Source of the DNA: Streptoverticillium olivoreticuli subsp. olivoreticuli
GTDB lineage: Bacteria > Actinomycetota > Actinomycetes > Streptomycetales > Streptomycetaceae
DNA: 64,000 nt
Assembly (NCBI RefSeq): GCF_003391135.1
Contig: NZ_CP031455.1
Coordinates: 3,937,001 to 4,001,000, forward strand
Direction of reading: 5' to 3'
Below are positions 1-10,773 of this stretch, piece after piece (position 1 is the stretch's first letter; every line of letters starts with the position of its first letter). Below the pieces are notes generated by a model. It did not search any database and was not told where the DNA came from. It worked only from the letters and a program-made list of their open reading frames with translations. Made by a program: the position numbers and the translations under genes.

Positions 1-425
1 AGGTCGACGGTCGTCACGGCGTCGTCACCGAGGCGGTGCGCGAGCAGCGCGGCGTTGTAGCCGGTGCCCGCGCCGATCTCCAGGACGGTGTGGCCGTCGT
101 GGAGGTCCAGGGCCGTGAGCATCTTGGCCATCAGGGACGGCTGGCTGCTGGAGGAGATCAGCTCGCCGTCCCGGACGTACGTGGCCAGCGGCTCGTCCGC
201 GTAGACCCCGCTCAGCCAGGCGTCGCGCGCCCGGGGGTCCGGGTCGTCGCGGGAGAGCAGCCGGTGTCCGCCGGGGGCGCCCACGTAGTAGGACGGCACG
301 AACAGCTCGCGCGGGACCTCCTCGAAGGCGGCCCGCCACCGGGGGTCGGTCAGCTCGCCGCGGGCGACCAGTTCCCGCACGAGCCCGGCGCGGAGACCGG
401 CCGCGGGCTCCTCGTCTTCGGCCAT
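1..425 (-). CDS. Protein-L-isoaspartate methyltransferase-like protein (3' end beyond the left edge)
   Basis: Seen: read on the minus strand from an ATG at 425, the first 141 residues include VLEIGAGTGYNAALLAH near residues 115-131, a class I SAM-binding motif I of the PCMT type. Upstream lies FEEVPRELFVPSYY, typical of PCMT-like proteins. Known: the family methylates isoaspartyl residues with S-adenosylmethionine, and actinobacteria also carry PCMT-fold enzymes that modify peptides. Inference: a cytosolic SAM-dependent methyltransferase; substrate not determinable. It is divergent from the globin gene across a 119-bp gap. The C-terminal half is outside the window. Confidence 0.8.
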   Translation of the reverse strand, partial: MAEDEEPAAGLRAGLVRELVARGELTDPRWRAAFEEVPRELFVPSYYVGAPGGHRLLSRDDPDPRARDAWLSGVYADEPLATYVRDGELISSSSQPSLMAKMLTALDLHDGHTVLEIGAGTGYNAALLAHRLGDDAVTTVD

Positions 426-544
426 GCCTCCAGGGTGCGCCGCCGCCGGGCCGGGGGCGACGCCGCGGCGTCGCCCTTGCCCTTCGAAGGTGCGATGGTC
501 CTACTTCCCCCGTCCTCGGCCGTGTGGTCTGAGACCATGGAGGG

Positions 545-949
545 GTGAATGAGATTCCGCGCGGCACACTGCAGGAGCAGACGTTCTACGAGCAGGTGGG
601 CGGCGAGGAGACCTTCCGGCGCCTGGTCCACCGCTTCTACCAGGGGGTGGCCGAGGACCCGCTGCTGCGGCCGATGTACCCGGAGGAGGACCTCGGCCCG
701 GCCGAGGAGCGCCTGGTGCTGTTCCTGATCCAGTACTGGGGCGGCCCCCGTACGTACAGCGACAACCGCGGTCACCCGCGGCTGCGGATGCGGCACGCGC
801 CCTTCGAGGTGAACCGCGCCGCGCACGACGCGTGGCTGCGGCACATGCGGGACGCGGTCGACGAGCTGGAGCTCGCGCCCGAGCACACCGAGCAGCTGTG
901 GAGGTATCTGACCTACGCCGCGGCCTCGATGGTCAACACCGAGGGGTGA
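545..949 (+). CDS. glbO: Group II truncated haemoglobin
   Basis: 134 aa, the usual length for a 2-on-2 globin. Seen: a GTG start, the B-helix Tyr in HRFYQG, the CD region LRPMYPEEDL, the proximal-His region LRMRHAPFEV and the G-helix Trp in DAWLRHM. These are hallmarks of the TrHbO class. Known: TrHbO proteins bind haem and O2 and are linked to oxygen or NO/redox handling in the cytosol. It stands alone, divergent from the methyltransferase, and converges with the three minus-strand genes ending at 980. The GTG at 545 is the start that fits the length and N-terminus. Confidence 0.92.
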   Translation: MNEIPRGTLQEQTFYEQVGGEETFRRLVHRFYQGVAEDPLLRPMYPEEDLGPAEERLVLFLIQYWGGPRTYSDNRGHPRLRMRHAPFEVNRAAHDAWLRHMRDAVDELELAPEHTEQLWRYLTYAAASMVNTEG

Positions 950-979
950 GCGGGGCGCCGTTCCCGGCGCCCCGGCGCC

Positions 980-1756
980 TCAGGCGGGGGTGACCGTCAG
1001 GCCCTGGAGGCCGCCCGTGCGGACGGCGACCGAACCGTACGGGGTGCGCAGGCGCAACCAGCCTCCCGCGGCGAAGAGCGTCAGCGGCTCGGGGCCGAGG
1101 GCGAGCGCGGCACCGGCCCGGCCCGCGGCGGGCCCGGCGGCGGCCCCGGTCCGTACGGGCCGCAGGAAGCCCAGCGACTGGGCGGCGTGCACCGCGCGCA
1201 GCGGCAGCGCCGTGTCGCCCAGGGTGCGGGACCAGATCTCCCGGCCGATGCGGTCGCGCTCGACGCGCGTGCGCTGCGGCTCGGGCAGGGCCTCGTCCCG
1301 GGTGCGGAACTCGGTGACGGCGGCGGCCACCGCGCCCCGCACGGCCTCCACGCCGGGCAGGCCCTCGACGCGCTGCCAGCCGCTGCGCGGTGGCAGCACA
1401 CCGGCCCACGGCGGTCCCGTGACGGCCTCGGGGACGACCACGACCGGCCCGGAGCCGGGGCTCGCGGCGCCCGCGGCGTCCAGGGCGTCGGCGAGCTGAC
1501 CGGCGGAGACCGTGGTGTCCAGCACGGTCCGCTCCGCGCCCTCCGCGGGCTCGGCCAGCCGCGCGGTGCGGATGGCGAGGACCTCGAAGGACGGCGGGCG
1601 GCCGAAGACGCCCAGCACCCCGCCGCTCGCCTGGAGCCGGACCGCGGCGGCCCGGTCGTAGTGGATCAGCCGGGCCAGGAAGCCGGCCAGGTCGGCCGCC
1701 TCCCCGGCATCGGCGAAGCACAGCCGCTGCCCGTACGGAACGGGGTGCGCCGTCAT
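980..1756 (-). CDS. Conserved actinobacterial protein of unknown function
   Basis: 258 aa, Ala/Gly-rich, no signal peptide or membrane segment seen. The ATG at 1756 overlaps the thioesterase stop (ATGA), so the gene is translationally coupled and last in the ettA-thioesterase operon. Visible traits are a regular alternation of predicted strands and helices, VVVVPEAVTG near residue 105, and ERDRIGREIWSRTLGD near residue 165. I do not recognise a catalytic motif. Real-gene evidence is the coupling, codon usage with GC-rich third positions, and sensible composition. Confidence 0.75.
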   Translation of the reverse strand: MTAHPVPYGQRLCFADAGEAADLAGFLARLIHYDRAAAVRLQASGGVLGVFGRPPSFEVLAIRTARLAEPAEGAERTVLDTTVSAGQLADALDAAGAASPGSGPVVVVPEAVTGPPWAGVLPPRSGWQRVEGLPGVEAVRGAVAAAVTEFRTRDEALPEPQRTRVERDRIGREIWSRTLGDTALPLRAVHAAQSLGFLRPVRTGAAAGPAAGRAGAALALGPEPLTLFAAGGWLRLRTPYGSVAVRTGGLQGLTVTPA

Positions 1757-2208
1757 GCGGCGACGGCCCCCTTCGCGGCGGGACGGCCGTCGGCCTGCCC
1801 GTCGTCGTCCCGGTACTCCTCCAGGAAGGCCCGCTCCTCGGCGGTGATCCGCCGCGGGCGGCCCTCCTGGAAGTCGTACGGCACGACGACGGTGGTGGCC
1901 TTCACGTACACCCGGTCCTCGTCCTTGACCTCATAGGCGACGGTCAGGGACGCCGCTCCCAGCTTCGTCACCCACGTCTCGATGGTCACCGGGGCATGCC
2001 GGTGCACCAGGGGACGCAGATAGTCGATCTCGTGCCGGGCCACGACGGAGCCGCCCGTGAAGGACGCGCTCCCCTCCCCCGGCGCCAGCCGGAACATGAA
2101 GTCGATCCGTGCCTCTTCGAGGTAGCGGATGAAGACCGCGTTGTTCACATGGCCGAAGGCGTCCATGTCCGACCAGCGCAGGGGGCACGAGTACACGTGA
2201 CGCGCCAC
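1753..2208 (-). CDS. Hotdog-fold acyl-CoA thioesterase (4-hydroxybenzoyl-CoA thioesterase family)
   Basis: 151 aa from a GTG at 2208, two bases after the ettA stop; the frame stays open 39 codons further upstream but that stretch overlaps ettA and lacks family character. Seen: RWSDMDAFGHVNNAVF at residues 10-25, the W-x-D-x-D-x-x-G-H-V-N-N signature with the catalytic Asp of single-domain hotdog thioesterases. Known: these hydrolyse acyl-CoA thioesters in the cytosol. Its coupling with ettA upstream and the unknown gene downstream is tight. Physiological substrate unknown. Confidence 0.88.
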   Translation of the reverse strand: MARHVYSCPLRWSDMDAFGHVNNAVFIRYLEEARIDFMFRLAPGEGSASFTGGSVVARHEIDYLRPLVHRHAPVTIETWVTKLGAASLTVAYEVKDEDRVYVKATTVVVPYDFQEGRPRRITAEERAFLEEYRDDDGQADGRPAAKGAVAA

Positions 2209-2210
2209 GG

Positions 2211-3875
<1,665 letters not shown>

Positions 3876-4026
3876 GATAAACCGTCCGGCAATCGAGAAG
3901 GGCCAATGTGCGGCTCCGCCGCGTGAGGGCAGATACACCCCATCATGCCGGACTGGTAGCCCTCGGCGGAAACGGGTTGGTCACAGCCTCGGGCGGCCGG
4001 GGGTGTGCGCAGTGGTGTGCCGGGTG

Positions 4027-4058
4027 GTGTGCGGGCAGGCGGACTCCCGCCCGCACAC
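4027..4058 (-). terminator. Hairpin terminator after the thioester surface protein gene
   Basis: GTGTGCGGGC at 4027-4036 pairs perfectly with GCCCGCACAC at 4049-4058 across a 12-nt loop. It begins 12 bp past the stop of the surface-protein gene and lies before the ettA start. No U-run, as is common in Streptomyces. Confidence 0.65.
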
Positions 4059-4069
4059 CGTGACCGGGG

Positions 4070-5524
4070 TCACTCCCCTGAGGCCGCCTTCTGCCTGCGC
4101 AGGAGGTAGACCGCTCCGCTGCCGACGACGATCAGCGCGATCGCCACGCCGGTGAACGTGGGGTCGGTGTGATTGGCGCCCGTCTCGGCGAGATCACCCT
4201 CGGCGGAGGCGTTGACCACACCCTTCCCGACGCCGCCGGCCGAGGCCGGGCGCATACGGGACGCGCGCTCGGCCTTCGTGCCGGTGCCCGCGCCCGCCGC
4301 CGTGCCGCCGTCGGTGGCGGCCGCCGCGCCGCTCTCGGCGGTCATGCAGTCCAATATCCCGGAGAACGTCCTGGAGAAGCCGTTGGGACCCTTGATCGTG
4401 AACCTGTACGCCTGATCCTCGCCCACCTTCACAAAGGTCGTCTCGGACCGGCCCGCGGGGACGGCGTGCCGGGTCCCGTCGAGGTCGAAGACGAACGGGG
4501 CGTCGCCCTTGTTGTCGGCGGTGATGTCCACGCCGCCCTTGGCGCAGTTCTTCCTGGCGGACAGCGCCGGCATGGCGCCCTTCTCCGCCCAGGTCGCGGT
4601 GGCCGTGGCGGAAACGGTGCTCTCGCTGGAGCCGGCCAGGATCTGGCTCTGCGTGGTGGTGTGGTCACCGATGAAGACCCGGCCGACCGGCGCCTTGGTG
4701 GCCGCCGTGGCCTTCAGGGACAGGGATCCGTCGCGGGCACCGGGCCGCACGGCGAAATAGAGCTCGCCCCCGTCCCCGGTGGAGGTGACCGGCTTGCCCT
4801 CCTTGTCGACGATCTTCACGCCCTTGGCGTCGGCGTCACCGGCAGGGGTGACGGTGACACTGCTCGCGCTGGTGCGGACGGTGACCGGGCCGAGCCGTCC
4901 ACCGGACTTGCCGGAGACCGCCGACGGGGTCAGGGACAGGGACGCGGCGGGCTCGTCGGTGTCCTGGGCGTTCTTGTAGAGGTAGTCGGCGAGCTTCTCG
5001 GCCGCGGCGTCCTTGGCGTCGACCTGGACGCCGTCGGAGTAGCGCCAGATCGCGACCTGGGTGCCCGCGGCGGCGGTGTTCGCGTCGAGCGGGCCCGAGT
5101 CGGCGTCCTTGGCGAGCGCGGCGAGGTCGTTCACCTGCGGGTAGGAGTGCTGGAGGATCCAGCGGATCCTGCCCGCGTTCTTGTTGCCGTGGAGGGGCGA
5201 CTCGCCCCAGCCGACCTCTTTGTACTTCGCGCCGTCCACGGTGTTGGTGAGTATGTCGACGCAGTACGTCTGGAGCGAGCCACCACCGTCGACCTTCATC
5301 TCGAACAGGCCCGCCTGCATGTCGCCGGTCTTCCGCCGGTCGTGGACGACGGCTCCCGATCCGGCCGTGATCCTGCCGAGGGTGGCGCTGACGCCGCCCT
5401 GGTTCTGCGGCGCGTCCTCCGCGGCGGCGGGGCCCGCCACGACTATCGTGCCTACCGCAGCCAGACCCGACACCAAGGCCGCTGCGGCAAGGCGGGCAGC
5501 TCCCCGCCTCTTGACAGAAGTCAT
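4070..5524 (-). CDS. Cys-Gln thioester (TQXA) domain surface protein with LAETG sorting signal
   Basis: 484 aa from the ATG at 5524 (AAGGA five bases upstream; a TTG one codon earlier is less likely). Signal peptide at residues 1-35, with KRR, a hydrophobic run and an AAA cleavage zone. TQXA domain: YCVD with Cys88 and TQVAIW with Gln156, the pair that forms an intramolecular thioester in Gram-positive adhesins. Ig-like repeat region follows, then LAETG at 445-449, a hydrophobic stretch and RRQK tail. Known: LAXTG is the class E sortase recognition motif; thioester domains bind host or surface amines covalently. Inference: a covalently anchored adhesin of the hyphal wall. Confidence 0.88.
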   Translation of the reverse strand: MTSVKRRGAARLAAAALVSGLAAVGTIVVAGPAAAEDAPQNQGGVSATLGRITAGSGAVVHDRRKTGDMQAGLFEMKVDGGGSLQTYCVDILTNTVDGAKYKEVGWGESPLHGNKNAGRIRWILQHSYPQVNDLAALAKDADSGPLDANTAAAGTQVAIWRYSDGVQVDAKDAAAEKLADYLYKNAQDTDEPAASLSLTPSAVSGKSGGRLGPVTVRTSASSVTVTPAGDADAKGVKIVDKEGKPVTSTGDGGELYFAVRPGARDGSLSLKATAATKAPVGRVFIGDHTTTQSQILAGSSESTVSATATATWAEKGAMPALSARKNCAKGGVDITADNKGDAPFVFDLDGTRHAVPAGRSETTFVKVGEDQAYRFTIKGPNGFSRTFSGILDCMTAESGAAAATDGGTAAGAGTGTKAERASRMRPASAGGVGKGVVNASAEGDLAETGANHTDPTFTGVAIALIVVGSGAVYLLRRQKAASGE

Positions 5525-5745
5525 CAATTTCCTTCCGGGCGCGCGCAGATCCAGTCGATGCGCCTCGTCAGTGAACTCAAAACTCAGAAGCCCCCGTTGC
5601 CACGTGCTGCGAACGTGATCTTAAGGAGCGAGCGCGACAGCATCCCCACCGAGGGGGCCGCCCAACCGATCCGAATCGGAATCGTTATCGGAGAACGCCG
5701 CCTGACCTGGCATTATCGATAAATCGGTGGGACAAACACCCCATT

Positions 5746-6291
5746 TCACAAGGGCGTTGCCCCGACCGCGACCCCGGTAACGCCGATCGCCCCCACGCCC
5801 ACCGCACCCGCCCCCTCGGCTCCCGCCACTGCCGGCGGGTGGTCCGGAGCGACCCCTTTCGTCCCCGGTGGAACCATTGCGTCCGCTCTTGCTCCCGCCA
5901 TCCGCACCGGTTCGACCGGCAGCGGTCTCGCCGGTGAGACCCTGCGGAAGGCCGAGGTGCCGCGGGTGAGGTCGTGACCGATCGACACAGCGTCAATCTC
6001 CGCCGACAGCCACCGCTTTCCGTCGCGCTCCTGGTCCTGGATCCTCAACTTTCCCTGCACGATGACCGGTTCGCCGATCGTGACGGAGGCCACGACGTTC
6101 GCGGCCAGCGTGCGCCAGGCGCGCACGGTGTAGAAGCTCGTGTAGGCGTCCGACCACTCCTCCCTGCCGCGGTCCCAGCGGCGCACCGTCGCCGCGAGCC
6201 GGAACCGTGAGACGGCCGAGCCGTTCGTGGCCTCCCTGTAGTCCGGCTGCGTCGCGACGTTCCCCACGACCGTCACCAATGTCTCGTTCAT
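5746..6291 (-). CDS. ssbB: Single-stranded DNA-binding protein, SsbB type
   Basis: 181 aa from the ATG at 6291, preceded by GGGAGG. OB-fold at residues 1-105 (NETLVTVVGNVATQPDYR, FRLAAT, WRTLAANV). The C-terminal third is Gly/Ala/Val-rich and ends VGATPL; it lacks the acidic DDDIPF tip used by the essential SSB to recruit partners. Known: Streptomyces have a second SSB, SsbB, important for chromosome segregation in sporulation. Gene lies downstream of the dynamin-like pair, which fits a sporulation role. The main SsbA must lie elsewhere. Confidence 0.85.
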   Translation of the reverse strand: MNETLVTVVGNVATQPDYREATNGSAVSRFRLAATVRRWDRGREEWSDAYTSFYTVRAWRTLAANVVASVTIGEPVIVQGKLRIQDQERDGKRWLSAEIDAVSIGHDLTRGTSAFRRVSPARPLPVEPVRMAGARADAMVPPGTKGVAPDHPPAVAGAEGAGAVGVGAIGVTGVAVGATPL

Positions 6292-6473
6292 CCGAGCCGC
6301 CTCCCCCATTGCGTTGGCCTTGCGCCGAGACCCATGCTGCCCCTGCTCACGCAAGCCCGCTGAGGGCTGTGGACGACGGACGCTTTGTGGACAAGTCCGT
6401 CACCCACGAGGATTGGGGGCGGGCCCCCAAGGTCCCCCAACACGACCGCGCGCCGTGCCGTCAAACGCCAGGC

Positions 6474-6528
6474 GGGGCTGATGTGCTGGGTGGGCTTGAT
6501 GTGCCGGGCGGCGCCTGATGCGCCGGGC
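6474..6528 (-). repeat. Three imperfect ~18-bp tandem repeats in the dynB-ssbB gap
   Basis: Units at 6474-6491, 6492-6509 and 6510-6528 share the core CTGATGTGC-TGGG / TTGATGTGCCGGG / CTGATGCGCCGGG. They lie in the 286-bp gap between dynB and ssbB. The preceding bases (CAAACGCCAGGCGGGCTGA-like) resemble one arm of the dispersed hairpin described at 32 kb, so this may be a decayed copy. Nothing else was seen in the gap. Confidence 0.5.
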
Positions 6529-6577
6529 CCGATCGATGTGTCACACGCACTCGTCGGCCCGCGGCAACGTCAGACCC

Positions 6578-9037
6578 TCACGCCCCGCCCGCCGCGATCA
6601 CAAACTGCGCCCGCACCTCCCGGTACCGCAGCAACTCCGCCGCCACAGGCTCCAGGACACGCTCCCGCCCGCAACCCGCCGCCGCGCTCCGCAGGCGCCG
6701 CTCCGTCTCCAGGCCGTACCGCCGTGCCGGCCCCCGCGCCAGCATCCGGCAGCACCAGGTGAGGACCGGACCACCCACACCACCGCCCGTCAGCAGGAGC
6801 CCGGGGGCCCACCACTCACCCCCGAACACCTCCGCCGTCATACCCATCAGCCACACCGTCCCCGCCAGTTGCAGCCCCAGGAGCATTCCCTGCAGGGTTC
6901 CCGCCACCGTCCACCAACCGGGGCGCGCCGGGCGCGCACCCCCACGCGTGCGCCAGGCGCTCAGCCGCCCGGACCCCGTACGCGGGCCGCCCCGGTCCCC
7001 GGAGCCCCTTCTTCCGGAGTGCTTCGAGAGCCTCCGGCCCACCGCGAGACGCGGGCGGGCGAAGCGCGGGCGGGCGCGCCGACCAGCGGGATTCCCTGGG
7101 GCGGGGCGCTGCCCGGCGACGGCGCCCGGATCGGACTGCCGGTCGGCGGCGCCGGCCACGGCGACCGCCCCGCGCGGGCCCCCGGCACCGTCCGTACCGT
7201 CCGTTCCCGGGGGCCCGGGGGCCACGGGAACGGAGACCGCGGGCCCGGAGGCTGCGGATCCGCCCGGCTCTCCCTTCCCTTGCCCTCGGCCGCCGTTTGC
7301 GCTCACCGGCGCACCGGTCGTCCCCGCGCCCCTCGTCCCCGTGCACGGTTCGCCCGTCCCCGTGGCGGGCCCGCCGCCCTTGGCGTGGCGGCCTCCCACG
7401 CTCGTCCGCGGGCCGCGGGCGCGCAGGCCCACGCCCGTCCGTCCGGTCCAGCGGACGGCCATGGCCGCTGCCGCCGAGGCCGCCTCGTCCAGGGCGTCCG
7501 CCAGCCCCTCCGCGCCGCGGCCCGCGGCCTCCCGTACCGCCTGGGCCCAGGGGTCGGGCAGCCCGGCGGACGCCTCGTACGCCAGGGCCCGTACCGCCTG
7601 TTCCACCAGGGGCCGGGACACCGTGCGGCACGGTGAGGAGGCGGGCCGGGCGAGGATTCCGAGGGCGTCGGCAGCGGTGGGGGGCGCGGGGATGTCGACC
7701 GCACTCCCGCTCGCAAGCCTGCTCGTACGACCGCTCGTGCCCTCCTTCACGCTCCCCTTCGCGCGTACCGCCTTCCGTGCCCCCCGTTGCCAGCCGTACC
7801 AGCGGCGCGCCAGCGTCCAGGACGTCCCGCAGGCGCGCTCCGCGTCGCGCAGCCACGCGCGCTCCGCCGCGAGACCGGCCGCCTGGGCGCCCACCGCCTC
7901 CGCCAGCCGGTCCTCGAACTCCTGCCTAGCCGCCTCCGTCAGCCCCGGCCGCCCCTTGGCCACATAGGCGGGCCGCAGCCGCGCGGATACGCCGTCCACA
8001 TCGGCGACCAGCCGCCGCTCGGCGACGTTCCTTCCGGCCGTGAACTGGGCCAGGGTCTCGCGCAGTTCGCCCACCCCGGCACCCGTGAGCGCCGACAGGG
8101 CCAGCACGACGGCGCCCGGCTCGCCGTGTTCGCCGAGGGCGAGCCCGTCCTCGTCCAGCAGCCGCCTCAGGTCGTCCAGCACCTGGTCGGCGGCGTCCTC
8201 CGACAGCCGGTCGACCTGGTTGAGCACGACGAACGTGACCTCGGCGTAGCCCGCCAGCGGCCGCAGATAGCGCTCGTGCAGCACCGCGTCCGCGTACTTC
8301 TCCGGGTCCACCACCCAGATCACCGCGTCCACCAGCCGCAGCATCCGGTCCACCTGCTCGCGGTGGCCGGCCGTCGCGGAATCGTGGTCGGGCAGGTCCA
8401 GCAGGACGAGCCCGTGCATACCCGGGTCGTACGGGCGGACCGGCTGCCGGCGCGCCCGCGCCGGGATGCCGAGCCGGTCCAGCAGCGCCTCCGCGCCGTC
8501 CGTCCGCTCCGTCCACGCGCACGCGATCGGCACGGCCGTCGTCGGCCGCCGCACCCCGGCCTCCGAAAGCTGGGTCCGGGCCAGGGCGTTGAAAAGGGTC
8601 GACTTGCCGCTGCCCGTCGCCCCGGCGATCGCCACGACCGTCAGGTCCAGCGGATGCCGCTGCCGTGCCGCGGCCTCCTCCAGCACCCGCCCCGCCTCCG
8701 CGAGCGTCCGTCGGTCCAGCCGCGCCCGCGACAGCCCCACGAGCTCCCGCAGGGCGTCCAGGCGGGGCCGCAGGAGCGCGCCGATCGGGGGCGTGGAGGT
8801 GGGCTCCGGCGCGTACAGAGAGCGCTCGGAGGTGTTCGTACGCCCCTGTGGGGCGCTGACCTCCTCCTGGACCGCGCGCCCGGCGCCCGCGCTCTCCGGG
8901 GTGGTGTGCGAACGGGAAACGCGCCCCGGGCGGGCGCGGCGCGCGATCAGCCCGTCGTCCCAAGTGCCGCGCGCGGTCTCGGGGACAGGCTTCTCGTTCC
9001 GTTCCTCACGACTGTCGGACGTGGACACGGCGGTCAC
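6578..9037 (-). CDS. dynB: Membrane-anchored dynamin-like GTPase (DynB-like)
   Basis: 819 aa from a GTG at 9037 that overlaps the dynA stop (GTGA). Seen: G1/Walker A GATGSGKST at about 139-147, switch II/G3 DLPDHDS, G4 NQVD, then helical regions and a long Gly/Pro/Arg-rich low-complexity stretch. Two hydrophobic segments near the C-terminus (WTVAGTLQGMLLGLQLAG and WWAPGLLLTGGGVGG regions) form a hairpin, followed by a coiled-coil-like tail. Known: in Streptomyces the DynA/DynB pair stabilises FtsZ rings in sporulation septation, DynB having transmembrane helices. Gene name by family and operon order, not alignment. Confidence 0.8.
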   Translation of the reverse strand: MTAVSTSDSREERNEKPVPETARGTWDDGLIARRARPGRVSRSHTTPESAGAGRAVQEEVSAPQGRTNTSERSLYAPEPTSTPPIGALLRPRLDALRELVGLSRARLDRRTLAEAGRVLEEAAARQRHPLDLTVVAIAGATGSGKSTLFNALARTQLSEAGVRRPTTAVPIACAWTERTDGAEALLDRLGIPARARRQPVRPYDPGMHGLVLLDLPDHDSATAGHREQVDRMLRLVDAVIWVVDPEKYADAVLHERYLRPLAGYAEVTFVVLNQVDRLSEDAADQVLDDLRRLLDEDGLALGEHGEPGAVVLALSALTGAGVGELRETLAQFTAGRNVAERRLVADVDGVSARLRPAYVAKGRPGLTEAARQEFEDRLAEAVGAQAAGLAAERAWLRDAERACGTSWTLARRWYGWQRGARKAVRAKGSVKEGTSGRTSRLASGSAVDIPAPPTAADALGILARPASSPCRTVSRPLVEQAVRALAYEASAGLPDPWAQAVREAAGRGAEGLADALDEAASAAAAMAVRWTGRTGVGLRARGPRTSVGGRHAKGGGPATGTGEPCTGTRGAGTTGAPVSANGGRGQGKGEPGGSAASGPAVSVPVAPGPPGTDGTDGAGGPRGAVAVAGAADRQSDPGAVAGQRPAPGNPAGRRARPRFARPRLAVGRRLSKHSGRRGSGDRGGPRTGSGRLSAWRTRGGARPARPGWWTVAGTLQGMLLGLQLAGTVWLMGMTAEVFGGEWWAPGLLLTGGGVGGPVLTWCCRMLARGPARRYGLETERRLRSAAAGCGRERVLEPVAAELLRYREVRAQFVIAAGGA

Positions 9038-10773
9038 CTCTCCTTCTGGAGCACGGACAGCGCGGCGATGAGTTCGACCTGGTGGTCGGGGGTGATGTCG
9101 AGCGCTTCGAGGGGCGCGGTCCGGCGGTCGCGCTCCCCTTCGAGCACCCGCTCCAGGCAGTCGGCCAGCAGTTGCGCGCCCCGGTCGCGCAGCCGCAGCA
9201 CGCCCTGCGGCCCGAGCGTCCCGGCGAGGATCTCCCCCGCCGTACGGGCCCGGCGGCCGCCCAGCAGCGATACGGCGAGCAGGGCGGCGGCCCGGTCCGC
9301 GTCGAGGCCCGTGCTGCGCTCGGCCGCCCGTACCGCCTCCTCCGCGACCTCCTCCAGGCAGCGGCGCCAGCGGCGCACGGCCACACCGATCCGGCCGATC
9401 GCCCCGTCCGGGTCGCGCGGCGCGAGCACGGTGCCGGCCGCCGGGTCGCCCACGCACGCGGCGGTGATCTCCTCGTCGGCGGCCGCGACGGAGCAGCTCA
9501 GCACGGCCGCCAGCGAACTGGTGAGGGCGGTGAGCAGTTCGTCCGCTGTGCTGTCTTGCGGGTGGCCGCGCCAGTGTGTGAGCGCGTCACCGGCGAGCAC
9601 CTCGCCCGCGCCGACCTCCTCCCGCACCCGCTCGCCCGCCCGCCCGTACGCGTCCTCCACCCGCTGCAGCAGCCGTACGGCCACGGCGTGCTGCGTCGCG
9701 GCCGCCCCCGCGAGCCCGGGCAGCCGGGACCCCAGCGAGGCCAGCAGCCCCGCGACCGTGCGGGCGGACGCGACGGCGTGCGCCGCCGGGTCCTGCGCCC
9801 GCTGGTCGAGCCAGGCGCGCAGCCCCGCGACGGCCGTGGAGGGCAGCAGTCCGTTTCCGCCGCCCGCGGACTCCGGAAGCTCGGGGATGGTGAACCGCGG
9901 CACGTCGCCGAGCCCCGCCGCCGCCAGCAGCGCGCCGTAGTGCCGGGACACCTCCGCGGCGACCTGGTGCGGCACCCGGTCGAGCACGGTGACGAGGGTG
10001 ACGTCGTACTCCTTCGCCGTGCGCAGCAGGTGCCACGGCACCGCATCGGCGTACCGGGTCGCGGTGGTGACGAGTACCCAGATGTCGGCGGCGCAGATCA
10101 GCTCCGCGGCGAGGTCGCGATTGCGGGCGACGAGGGAGTCGATGTCGGGGGCGTCGAGCAGGGCGAGTCCGAGCGGAAGGCTCCGGTCCGTCTCGATCCG
10201 CAGCGCGGGGAGCTCGCCGGTCTCCTCACCCCGGGCGTCCTCCTCCTCGCCGGCCCCGTCGCGCCCGTCCGGGGCGTGCGGCTTCCGTGCGGCGTGCGGC
10301 TCCAGCAGCTCGCGCGGATGGAGCAGTTCATGGGTCCCCAGCAGCTCCTGCATCTGCCTCAGGTCGCACGGTTCGTACGCGGTGATCTCCTGGGCCGGGA
10401 CCCACATCCTGCGCAGCTCCGGCAGCACCCGCTGCCCGGCGAACCAGTGGTGGTCGTCCGGGTGGCAGACCAGCACTGGCGTGCGGGTCGTCGGCCGCAG
10501 GACCCCCGCCGCAGTGACCCGCCGGCCCACCAGGGAGTTGACGAGAGTGGACTTGCCCGCTCCGGTGGACCCCCCGACGACCGCCAGCAGCGGAGCTTCG
10601 GGGGCGCACAGCCGGGGCACCAAGTAGTCATCGAGTTGCGCCAGGAGTTCGGCACGGTTTCGACGGGCGCGGGCGGCGCCGGGAAGGGGGAGCGGGAAGC
10701 GTGCGGCGTCGACACGGTCACGCAGTGCGGACAGCGCGTCGAGCAGTCGGGGCCGTACGTCCAAGGTCGCCAC
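9034..10773 (-). CDS. dynA: Dynamin-like GTPase (DynA-like)
   Basis: 579 aa from a GTG at 10773 (protein begins ATLDVRPRLLDAL); the frame is open 31 codons further up, including an ATG at 10821, but neither has a clear ribosome site. Seen: Walker A GGSTGAGKST at about 67-76, G3 LDAPDIDS, G4 TVLDRVP in place of NKxD, and extended helical stalk regions. No transmembrane helix. First gene of dynA-dynB-(ssbB). Known partner role: oligomerises with DynB at sporulation septa with FtsZ. An acidic insert near 190-200 (GEEEDARGEE) is visible. Confidence 0.8.
   Translation of the reverse strand: MATLDVRPRLLDALSALRDRVDAARFPLPLPGAARARRNRAELLAQLDDYLVPRLCAPEAPLLAVVGGSTGAGKSTLVNSLVGRRVTAAGVLRPTTRTPVLVCHPDDHHWFAGQRVLPELRRMWVPAQEITAYEPCDLRQMQELLGTHELLHPRELLEPHAARKPHAPDGRDGAGEEEDARGEETGELPALRIETDRSLPLGLALLDAPDIDSLVARNRDLAAELICAADIWVLVTTATRYADAVPWHLLRTAKEYDVTLVTVLDRVPHQVAAEVSRHYGALLAAAGLGDVPRFTIPELPESAGGGNGLLPSTAVAGLRAWLDQRAQDPAAHAVASARTVAGLLASLGSRLPGLAGAAATQHAVAVRLLQRVEDAYGRAGERVREEVGAGEVLAGDALTHWRGHPQDSTADELLTALTSSLAAVLSCSVAAADEEITAACVGDPAAGTVLAPRDPDGAIGRIGVAVRRWRRCLEEVAEEAVRAAERSTGLDADRAAALLAVSLLGGRRARTAGEILAGTLGPQGVLRLRDRGAQLLADCLERVLEGERDRRTAPLEALDITPDHQVELIAALSVLQKER

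Noticed and set aside
5713..5722. TTATCGATAA palindrome as a DnaA box
   Set aside because: Does not match the DnaA consensus and occurs singly; probably part of an AT-rich promoter.
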